A stretch of DNA of 7,950 nt. Source: Christensenella sp. UBA6880 (GTDB taxonomy: Bacteria; Bacillota; Clostridia; Christensenellales; CAG-917). The DNA lies in the NCBI GenBank assembly GCA_002449145.1, contig DKCG01000035.1, forward strand, positions 1-7,950, written 5' to 3'. Position numbers and translations under genes: made by a program. How positions within the stretch are numbered: position 1 is the stretch's first letter; every line of letters starts with the position of its first letter. Below are positions 1 to 5,308 of this stretch, piece by piece. The notes under the pieces were generated by a model. It searched no databases. It was given only the letters and a program-made list of their open reading frames with translations, and was not told the origin of the DNA.

Positions 1-169
1 AAATGTCCCTATTTATGCGAGAGCCGAGTGTTGCCCCACGCGGAGCGGACGCCGTGGGTTCCCTCAAAGTATGCAGAGGGGGAACGGCGGTAGGGGAAAC
101 ACGTGAGGAAGGGGGAAAGTTTTATTTAGAGTACGCACCTTCAGACTCTTGTAAGGCTTCGCCTTCCTC
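1..169. other. Gene-free left flank, possibly part of a dispersed repeat
   Basis: I see no credible gene here. The only open frame (3-185) lacks a ribosome binding site, resembles no protein I know and runs into the A/T heptad array. The stretch is richer in G and C than the rest of the gene-free DNA. It contains an interrupted inverted repeat, CCCACG (35-40) with CGTGGG (53-58), and a small perfect hairpin, AAGGC-TTC-GCCTT (153-165), just before the heptad array. Hairpin followed by heptads is also the arrangement at the right end of the window, in inverted orientation. That suggests both are copies or relatives of one dispersed noncoding element. This is inference: the two GC-rich parts are not clearly alike. 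Confidence 0.4.
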
Positions 170-204
170 AATTATTAATTATTAATTATTCATTATTAAT
201 TAAC
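170..204 (+). repeat. A/T-rich heptad tandem array, left copy
   Basis: From 170 the sequence reads as consecutive 7-mers: AATTATT three times, then the variant CATTATT, then AATTAAC. The single C that breaks the pure A/T pattern also occurs in the copy at 7871-7903, which on its reverse strand reads AATTATT twice, CATTATT, AATTATT. The two copies are thus inverted relatives differing by one heptad before the variant. They lie on either side of all genes in the window, with the heptads facing inward. A short hairpin (153-165) adjoins the array on its outer side. Role unknown. Confidence 0.75.
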
Positions 205-236
205 AAAATATATTCCTATTTTTCCCGAAATATTAT

Positions 237-272
237 AAAAAAACCTCGCAATAAATTTTGCGAGGCTTTTTT
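237..272 (-). terminator. Bidirectional Rho-independent terminator after psuG
   Basis: The 8-bp perfect stem CCTCGCAA (244-251) and TTGCGAGG (258-265) encloses a 6-nt loop. Read leftward, the hairpin is followed by seven T (complement of A237-243), so it fits termination of the psuK-psuG transcript about 55 nt past the psuG stop. Read rightward it is followed by T267-272, so it could also stop transcription coming from the left flank. Confidence 0.85.
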
Positions 273-292
273 ATAATTATATATAATTATAA
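271..292. repeat. Perfect 22-bp A/T palindrome
   Basis: Bases 271-292 equal their own reverse complement over all 22 positions: TTATAATTATA followed by TATAATTATAA. The palindrome is made only of A and T. It lies between the psuG stop codon and the terminator stem and shares two bases with the T-run of that terminator. It could form a cruciform or bind a dimeric protein, or be a by-product of A/T richness. No function can be assigned. Confidence 0.6.
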
Positions 293-319
293 TTTGTTCG
301 TTTTACACTCGGCGCAAGG

Positions 320-1252
320 TTATGCGTTCGCTTTTAGAGAAGCGAGCGAAGAAGCGATTTTCGAGGCAAGACGTGCGTTGTTGTAGACGAGTTGAATGTT
401 TGCTTCAAGACTCTTGCCCGCCGTGAGTTTTTGGATTTTGTCGAGCAAATACGGCGTGGTTTGTTTGCCGTGTATGCCGAGTTTTTCACATTCTTCGAGG
501 GCTTGCGCGATGTTTTGGTTGATGTAGTCCGCGTCCATTGCGTATTCGTCGGGAATGGGGTTTGTCACGAGCATACCGCCGTTGAGTCCGACTTGATTCT
601 TTGCAAAGTACGCCGCAGCGATTTCTTCGGGCGTGTCGATGCGATAGTCAACCTTAAATCCGCTCTTTTGAGTGTAGAACGCAGGCATATCTTCCGTCTT
701 GTAGCCGACGACGGGAACGCCTCTCGTTTCGAGACATTCGAGGGTCAAGCCGATGTCGAGAATGGATTTTGCGCCCGCACAGACAACCATAACGCTGGTT
801 TGTTGAAGTTCGTCAAGGTCCGCCGAGATGTCCATAGTTGTTTCCGCTTTTCTATGCACGCCGCCGATACCGCCCGTTGCGAATACGTCGATTCCGGCAA
901 GGTGCGCAATGTACATCGTTGCCGCAACCGTGGTTGCGCCGTCTTGTCCTTTTGCCACGACAAACGGAATATCGCGCCTTGAAACTTTTGGTACGTTGAG
1001 TCCGCCCTTTCCTAGTCTTTCGATTTCCTCTTTCGAGCAACCGACGGTGAGTTTTCCGCCGATTATTGCGATTGTTGCGGGGATTGCGCCGTTTTCACGC
1101 ACGATTTTTTCAACGCTCAAAGCCGTTTCCACGTTCTTGGGATAAGGCATACCGTGAGAGATAATCGTGGATTCGAGCGCAACGACGGGCTTGTTGTTTG
1201 CAAGCGCGTTTTTGACTTCTTCCGAAACGTTAAGATACTTGTTGATTTGCAT
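320..1252 (-). CDS. psuG: Pseudouridine-5'-phosphate glycosidase PsuG
   Basis: PsuG splits the C-C glycosidic bond of pseudouridine 5'-phosphate, giving uracil and ribose 5-phosphate, the second step of pseudouridine catabolism in the cytosol. The 310-aa product matches the usual length (about 310) and carries the family's landmarks: VALESTIISHGMPYP (24-38), a Gly-rich IIGGKLTVG (63-71), VPKVSRRD (87-94), GGIGGVHR (127-134), MDISADL (140-146) and GAKSILD (160-166). From memory, the E. coli catalytic residues are Glu31, Lys93 and Lys166, with metal-binding Asp149. A constant offset of four gives Glu27, Lys89, Lys162 and Asp145, and all four are present. The start at 1252 is supported by AGAGGA (1259-1264) six nt upstream. 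It lies downstream of psuK across a 133-bp gap, and a terminator follows. Small oddity: RKAE after the conserved His, where I expect RGAE. Confidence 0.95.
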   Translation of the reverse strand: MQINKYLNVSEEVKNALANNKPVVALESTIISHGMPYPKNVETALSVEKIVRENGAIPATIAIIGGKLTVGCSKEEIERLGKGGLNVPKVSRRDIPFVVAKGQDGATTVAATMYIAHLAGIDVFATGGIGGVHRKAETTMDISADLDELQQTSVMVVCAGAKSILDIGLTLECLETRGVPVVGYKTEDMPAFYTQKSGFKVDYRIDTPEEIAAAYFAKNQVGLNGGMLVTNPIPDEYAMDADYINQNIAQALEECEKLGIHGKQTTPYLLDKIQKLTAGKSLEANIQLVYNNARLASKIASSLASLKANA

Positions 1253-1258
1253 ATTTAT

Positions 1259-1264
1259 TCCTCT
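1259..1264 (-). promoter_or_regulatory. psuG ribosome binding site
   Basis: On the leftward strand AGAGGA lies six nt before the psuG ATG. It is one of only two clear Shine-Dalgarno sequences in the window, the other being upstream of the SUFU-family gene. So the organism uses Shine-Dalgarno initiation, which makes its absence at psuK, dnaA and recF notable. Confidence 0.75.
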
Positions 1265-1273
1265 GAAATTTTA

Positions 1274-1381
1274 TTTTTCTTCGTTATTTTTTTACGTTGT
1301 TTTTTGCGTTATTTCCGTGTTATTTTCTACGAGTTTTTCCGCAAAAAAACGCTGTTTTTTATTGATTTTTTCCGCGAAAAA
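1274..1381. other. Phased A/T-tracts between psuK and psuG (predicted curved DNA)
   Basis: The psuK-psuG gap holds about ten homopolymeric tracts of mostly five to seven A or T (shortest three). Their centres are near 1276, 1290, 1302, 1313, 1324, 1336, 1346, 1357, 1368 and 1379, so they recur every 10 to 14 bp and mostly every 10-12 bp. Most spacers are short CG-containing words such as CGTT. A-tracts in step with the helical repeat are the classic signature of intrinsically curved DNA. On the psuG mRNA the same region is an A-rich leader. I found no convincing second promoter in it, so psuG is probably transcribed from the psuK promoter. Confidence 0.55.
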
Positions 1382-1385
1382 TCGC

Positions 1386-2309
1386 TTATTTTCCCTCGTT
1401 TTTGTTGACGATTTCAAACGCTTTTTCCGCCGACAGTTCCTTGCATACGGTGTCTATCGAAGATACGGTGATTGTGGCGCACGCCGCCGCAAACGCCGCG
1501 CTCGATTCGGCGGACATTCCGTTTACGAAACCGTACACTATGCCCGACATAAAACTGTCCCCCGCGCCCGTCGTGTTCTTGACGTTCGTCTTGTAAAACG
1601 GAACGTGCGTAAAGTTGCCGTTATTATAACAATACGACCCCTTTTCGCCACAACTTACGAAAATCGTGTCGATGTTTCTTTGCGCTATGACTTTGCAAGC
1701 GGCAAGAGCGGACTGCTCGTCTTTGACTTCTATGCCCGACAGAATTTCCGCTTCATACTCGTTGGGTTTTATGCAATGCAGATTTTTGATTTTGTCGTTT
1801 GCGATGACCGTCTTTTTTGCCGAAACCGTGTCGAGGAAAATCGGAACTTTGACATTTTCTATCAAAAAGTCGAGGCAGTTTGGAATATTCGTGTCCGTGA
1901 CGACGCATTGCGCGCCGTTGATGACGTCGAGATTTTTTGCGAGAAATTCGGGCGTGAGTTTGTCGAGAATACCCATAGAGGCAACGCCCACGAACATATC
2001 GTTGTCGACGTCGTTGACGGAAACGTAGCACGACGACGGCTCGTCCACGACGAGACTGTGCGAAAGGTCTATTCCCACCGAAAGCGCGTTCTGCTCTATC
2101 ATATGCGCATTGAAATCCGTGCCCAAAACTGTGATTAACTCGACGTTCACCCCGAGCCTTGCAAGGTTTTCGGCGATGTTGCGAGAAACGCCCCCGCACG
2201 AGAGCGACGTTACGCCCGGGTTGCTGTCTTTGGTTTTGATTTTCGTGAATGTGGTGCAAGTTATATCGACGTTAGAGCCGCCTATAACGCAAACGTACGG
2301 TTTTTTCAT
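1386..2309 (-). CDS. psuK: PfkB-family sugar kinase, pseudouridine kinase PsuK
   Basis: This 307-aa protein is a ribokinase/PfkB-fold kinase. It should phosphorylate the 5'-OH of pseudouridine with ATP, making the substrate of PsuG. Seen: an N-terminal strand with GGSNVDI (10-16), the substrate-side glycine motif SCGGVSRNIAENLARLG (37-53), KPNEYEAEILSG (181-192) and the nucleotide/anion-hole signature NTTGAGDSFMSG (245-256), in which Asp251 is the expected catalytic base. LDTVSAKK (159-166) resembles the DPVS-K segment I associate with pseudouridine kinases. The substrate is assigned mainly from the adjacent psuG, because PfkB kinases are hard to tell apart by sequence. The start at 2309 puts the first glycine motif where it belongs. 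No usable Shine-Dalgarno is present, and the -10 box ends only six nt upstream, so the transcript is probably leaderless. Confidence 0.88.
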   Translation of the reverse strand: MKKPYVCVIGGSNVDITCTTFTKIKTKDSNPGVTSLSCGGVSRNIAENLARLGVNVELITVLGTDFNAHMIEQNALSVGIDLSHSLVVDEPSSCYVSVNDVDNDMFVGVASMGILDKLTPEFLAKNLDVINGAQCVVTDTNIPNCLDFLIENVKVPIFLDTVSAKKTVIANDKIKNLHCIKPNEYEAEILSGIEVKDEQSALAACKVIAQRNIDTIFVSCGEKGSYCYNNGNFTHVPFYKTNVKNTTGAGDSFMSGIVYGFVNGMSAESSAAFAAACATITVSSIDTVCKELSAEKAFEIVNKNEGK

Positions 2310-2315
2310 ACTTCT

Positions 2316-2344
2316 ATTTTATTGCCGCAAATGTGCAAAGTCAA
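2316..2344 (-). promoter_or_regulatory. psuK promoter
   Basis: Read leftward, the -35 TTGACT (complement of 2339-2344) and -10 TAAAAT (complement of 2316-2321) are separated by exactly 17 bp. Six nt, AGAAGT, lie between the -10 and the psuK ATG. With the usual 6-8 nt from -10 to start point, transcription would begin at or next to the A of the ATG. Confidence 0.75.
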
Positions 2345-2353
2345 TCCGCAAAT

Positions 2354-2375
2354 TTTAATTATCTATATAATTAAA
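2354..2375. promoter_or_regulatory. Inverted repeat upstream of psuK -35, candidate operator
   Basis: The arms TTTAATTAT (2354-2362) and ATAATTAAA (2367-2375) are perfect 9-bp inverted repeats around the 4-nt centre CTAT. The repeat lies ten bp upstream of the psuK -35 box, a position usual for an activator, and about 58 bp before the -35 of the divergent SUFU-gene promoter. It is pure A/T apart from one C in the centre, so it may be compositional. No regulator gene is visible nearby. Confidence 0.4.
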
Positions 2376-2432
2376 CGACTTTTAATCTTGTTTGCCGTGA
2401 TAACTTACTTTTGTTTGACAAAAAGAATGTAA

Positions 2433-2461
2433 TTGAAAATATCGCGCGCGTATGATATACT
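2433..2461 (+). promoter_or_regulatory. Promoter of the SUFU / 148-aa / Sel1 unit
   Basis: TTGAAA (2433-2438) and TATACT (2456-2461) are 17 bp apart, the same hexamers and spacing as the recF promoter. The predicted start point near 2468 leaves a leader of about 15 nt carrying AAAGGCG (2469-2475) seven nt before the ATG at 2483. The spacer contains an alternating CGCGCGCG run (2443-2450). A perfect TTGACA at 2415-2420 is too far (30 bp) from TATGAT (2451-2456) to pair with it. Confidence 0.7.
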
Positions 2462-2482
2462 TTTTTTGAAAGGCGAGACGAA

Positions 2483-3142
2483 ATGAAAAGCAAAAAACAT
2501 CAGAAATTATACGAACACTACGTCGACGTTATGGGCAAAGAACCGATTTTCAGTCTGCAACTGAAAAAGGACGTTTTGTCCGACGTTGCCGAGCAAATGA
2601 AACCCGTCACGACCTACGTTTTCGAGCCGACGGACGAGTTGCCGTTTTGGAAACTTTGCACGATAGGCGCAAGCGATTACGTTATGCCCGAGCGCGAAAT
2701 CGGCTGGGGCAGAAAAGCAAATCGCCGCAACGAATACGTGATGTTCATATCCCCCGAAGTTGAGGTGTCCGACCCCACGGGCAACGAAAACGCCGATACG
2801 GGGTGGCTTTTTTTCAACTCTCTGCTCTGGGCAACCGCCGAGTATGCGTTCAACGAAAAGGACAACGTAACCGTTTCGGATACGATAGATATGGGACTTG
2901 ACGGCAAATATCGCGGCGTTGTGCTACTGCTGCCCGAAGTGTTCAAAACCCCGCGTATCGTAAAGTGCTATATAAGCAAAAATCAGTATATTTCGATATT
3001 TCAGGTTATGCCGGTTACGAAAGAGCAACTTGAAAAGAAACTCAAAAAAGGCACGAACGGAATTTACTGGCTTATGGAAGAATTTTACACCCACGACGAC
3101 GATTATAAACTCGTAAAATCCAAACCGCTCGCCACATTGTGA
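2483..3142 (+). CDS. SUFU (suppressor-of-fused) family protein
   Basis: This cytosolic 219-aa protein has no signal peptide or membrane segment. It matches the bacterial suppressor-of-fused domain (Pfam SUFU) from memory: FWKLCTIGASDYVMPERE (55-72), NEYVMFISPE (83-92), WLFFNSLLWATAEYAF (108-123), YRGVVLLLPEVF (143-154) and the C-terminal ISIFQVMPVTKEQLEKKL (170-187). Bacterial SUFU proteins are known from comparative genomics as immunity proteins of contact-dependent or polymorphic toxin systems, acting by binding the toxin. That role is inferred here, since no toxin gene is in view. The gene is first in a three-gene unit; the next starts four nt after its TGA, suggesting translational coupling. 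The ATG at 2483 is supported by AAAGGCG upstream. Confidence 0.8.
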   Translation: MKSKKHQKLYEHYVDVMGKEPIFSLQLKKDVLSDVAEQMKPVTTYVFEPTDELPFWKLCTIGASDYVMPEREIGWGRKANRRNEYVMFISPEVEVSDPTGNENADTGWLFFNSLLWATAEYAFNEKDNVTVSDTIDMGLDGKYRGVVLLLPEVFKTPRIVKCYISKNQYISIFQVMPVTKEQLEKKLKKGTNGIYWLMEEFYTHDDDYKLVKSKPLATL

Positions 3143-3146
3143 AACT

Positions 3147-3593
3147 ATGGAAAAACATTTGATTGAAAGTTTAATTGCAGAAGAATATAGTCAACGATAC
3201 TTTGATGAATGTCAATTCGTATGGCAAAATTACGTTCCGCAAAGAGGGCGCGCAAAGACTTTGCAAGGCGAATTGTTGAGAGAAATCGAAAGAATACGTT
3301 GCGAAGCGCAAGACAACGGAAACGTAAACTGGAACAACGAATACGCGAGGTATTGCGATTTTATATCTCGCTCTTTGACGGAACAATCGATTTTTTCCGA
3401 GAATCAAAAAGAAATCGTAATTGCGATTATGGCTTATATCAAGGACTGTGGAACGTATGCAAAAAAATATAACGACGGCGAAATCGACGACAGCGACGTC
3501 GAACCCGAAAAACTTGCATATACCGACGATAATCTGTACGATATTATCTGCGACTTTATAGGCAAATGCAAAAAGAACACCCCGAACCCATAA
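3147..3593 (+). CDS. Conserved-looking hypothetical protein, SUFU-linked
   Basis: I cannot name this 148-aa protein. It appears soluble and mostly helical, with no signal peptide or membrane segment. A striking central block, VWQNYVPQRG (25-34) then LQGELLREIERIRCEAQDNG (39-58) and NW (61-62), looks like a family signature; I have a vague memory of similar clostridial hypothetical proteins, but no function. The C-terminal part is acidic (GEIDDSDVEPE, 111-121) and the protein ends with a Lys/Pro-rich tail. It starts four nt after the SUFU stop, with no Shine-Dalgarno, so it probably depends on reinitiation. The context AAACT-ATGGAAAA at its start recurs at the next gene. Together with SUFU and Sel1 partners it may be part of an immunity or protein-interaction cassette, but this is guilt by association only. 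Confidence 0.78.
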   Translation: MEKHLIESLIAEEYSQRYFDECQFVWQNYVPQRGRAKTLQGELLREIERIRCEAQDNGNVNWNNEYARYCDFISRSLTEQSIFSENQKEIVIAIMAYIKDCGTYAKKYNDGEIDDSDVEPEKLAYTDDNLYDIICDFIGKCKKNTPNP

Positions 3594-3616
3594 AACTGTA
3601 AAATAACGCAAAAACT

Positions 3617-5218
3617 ATGGAAAACTTGAAAGAAAAAATAGAAAAGTATAAAAATCTCGCAAAAAAGAAGCCTAAATATTACGTTTCTATCGGCGATTTA
3701 TATTCTGATGACGGCGATTTCAAAACCGCAACGATTTACTATCAAAAAGCCGTCGACAACGGCGTTTTGGCATATACTGTTCTTGGCGACACTTGGGGCT
3801 ACCGCTCTCAATACAAAAAAGCGTTCGACGTTTATACGGAAGGCGCAAACAAAGGCGAAGCGGATTGTTTTGCCCGTCTCGGATTTTGCTATGAAACCGG
3901 TTATGTAAAAATCGATATTCAAAAAGCAATCGAGTGTTACGCCAAAGCCTCCGATTTAGGTGTGGCGGCAGCGGCAAGATCTCTCGGCGAATTGTATTAT
4001 TTCAATACGCCGATTGAAGATTCCGAGATCGAAAACGTCAAAAACGCGCTGAAATACTACGAGCGTGCTTTTTATCTCGGCGACGTTCAAATCGCAAAAA
4101 AGATAGGCTTTATCTACTTAAACAATGAAGAACTGAAAGACGTTCCCAAAGCCATAGAGTGGTACGAAAAAGGATTGAGCCTCGGCGAATACTCTCTCAA
4201 TTTTGACTTGGCGTATGTGTATCTGAACGACAGGTTTGTTCCGCACGACTACGAAAAAGGGTTGGCGTATTTAGCGGACGGCGTGAATCACAACGACCCC
4301 GAAAGCCTTTACTTGCAAGCTAGAATATACGAAGAAGGTTTGTACGGAATAGAACCCGATAAAAAGAAGTATATTCATTATCTCAAAAAGGCGGCGGCTC
4401 TCGAACAAGACGACGCTTTGCTCGATTTGGGATACTACTATTACAACAAAGGCAAATACGACGACGCGCTCGACTGCTTTGCGCTGTGCGAACTCGATTA
4501 CGTCGGCGTGTACTGGTGTATGGCGACCATTTACGAAAACGAAAAACAAGATTATCAAAACGCGCTGTTCTATTATCGAATGGCGGCGGAAGAAGACTTC
4601 CCCGACGCACTCGAAAGATTGGCGGAAGCGTATCTCGGCGACGAGTTAGGACTCGAAAAGGACGAGAAAACCGCCCTTAAACTTTTCAAACGAGCCGCAA
4701 AACTCGGCAACGCCGCCGCAGAGTACAATCTCGGTATGGCGTACGCGTGCGGATATTACGGCGTGACGCCCGACAAGGATAAGGCAATATTTTGGCTCAA
4801 AAAGAGCGCGAAAGGCGAAAATCCTATGGCGTGCGTGCAAATGGGACTTTACAACCTCTACACCGTCAAAACGGACAAGGCGTACAAGAAAGCGTTTGAG
4901 TATTTTCAAAACGCGTACTATCTCGGCGAGGAAGAAGCGGTGATAAATCTCGGACTTTGCTATCTGCAAGGCAAAGGCATTGAAAGAAATCCGAAAGAAG
5001 CGGTAAAGTGTTTTACTGAAGCGGTGAAAAGGACAAATTCGGGCATTGCGTACTACAATCTCGGTTTGTGCTACGAAAACGGCTTCGGCGTGAGAAAGGA
5101 CTACAAAAAAGCAATCGAAGCGTACGGCAAAGCGGTTGAAAACGGCGAGAGCGCAGGACTTGTCGCAATCAAGAATCTTTACCTCAAAACGAACGGAAGC
5201 ACAGAGAAAAAAGACTGA
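3617..5218 (+). CDS. Sel1-like repeat (SLR) protein, about 14 repeats
   Basis: This 533-aa protein is built almost entirely of Sel1-like/TPR-type helical pairs of 30-40 residues, which form a superhelical scaffold for binding other proteins. I count about 14 units from residue 18 to 510. Clear ones include AEYNLGMAYACGYYGV...KAIFWLKKSAKG, AVINLGLCYLQGKGIE...KEAVKCFTEAV and AYYNLGLCYENGFGV...KAIEAYGKAVENG, the last about 475-510. The pattern is A..-LG-.-Y..G.G...D..KA..-.KAA. There is no signal peptide, membrane helix or catalytic domain, so it is likely cytosolic, unlike many secreted SLR proteins. A short lysine-rich tail ends the protein. It is last in the unit, 23 nt after the 148-aa gene, with no Shine-Dalgarno. 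Its partner is unknown; the SUFU and 148-aa proteins are the obvious candidates. Confidence 0.92.
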   Translation: MENLKEKIEKYKNLAKKKPKYYVSIGDLYSDDGDFKTATIYYQKAVDNGVLAYTVLGDTWGYRSQYKKAFDVYTEGANKGEADCFARLGFCYETGYVKIDIQKAIECYAKASDLGVAAAARSLGELYYFNTPIEDSEIENVKNALKYYERAFYLGDVQIAKKIGFIYLNNEELKDVPKAIEWYEKGLSLGEYSLNFDLAYVYLNDRFVPHDYEKGLAYLADGVNHNDPESLYLQARIYEEGLYGIEPDKKKYIHYLKKAAALEQDDALLDLGYYYYNKGKYDDALDCFALCELDYVGVYWCMATIYENEKQDYQNALFYYRMAAEEDFPDALERLAEAYLGDELGLEKDEKTALKLFKRAAKLGNAAAEYNLGMAYACGYYGVTPDKDKAIFWLKKSAKGENPMACVQMGLYNLYTVKTDKAYKKAFEYFQNAYYLGEEEAVINLGLCYLQGKGIERNPKEAVKCFTEAVKRTNSGIAYYNLGLCYENGFGVRKDYKKAIEAYGKAVENGESAGLVAIKNLYLKTNGSTEKKD

Positions 5219-5238
5219 AAAATACAAATTTTATAACG

Positions 5239-5267
5239 AAAAAAAGCGTGCTTTTCGCACGCTTTTT
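5239..5267 (+). terminator. Bidirectional terminator between Sel1 gene and dnaA
   Basis: The inverted repeat AAAAAGCGTGC (5241-5251) and GCACGCTTTTT (5257-5267) has 11 bp and a 5-nt loop TTTTC. Its core GCGTGC/GCACGC is followed by five T rightward and by seven T leftward (complement of A5239-5245). It lies between two converging genes, 28 nt after the Sel1-gene end and 42 nt past the dnaA stop, so it can serve both. Confidence 0.9.
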
Positions 5268-5308
5268 GCATTGTTTTTTATGGTATTTTTACCTATTTTT
5301 TTAAGTCG

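Noticed and set aside
3..185. Short rightward open frame of 60 codons at the left end
   Set aside because: It has no ribosome binding site, its translation is low in recognisable structure, and it reads into the A/T heptad array. It is more likely noncoding repeat sequence.
1342..1361. A-run/T-run hairpin in the psuK-psuG gap as an internal terminator
   Set aside because: The stem has only one G-C pair and a 3-nt loop, far weaker than the window's real terminators. It is better explained as part of the phased A/T-tracts.
1167..2138. Long rightward open frame (323 codons) antisense to psuK and the psuK-psuG gap
   Set aside because: It is a shadow of psuK in the opposite strand, with a Phe/Arg-rich unnatural composition. 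psuK itself has clear kinase motifs.
2415..2456. Perfect TTGACA (2415) as -35 for TATGAT (2451)
   Set aside because: The spacer would be 30 bp. TTGAAA at 2433 with TATACT at 2456 gives a proper 17 bp.
4646..5227. Leftward open frame antisense to the Sel1-repeat gene
   Set aside because: It overlaps clear Sel1 repeats on the other strand and merely mirrors their repetitive codons.
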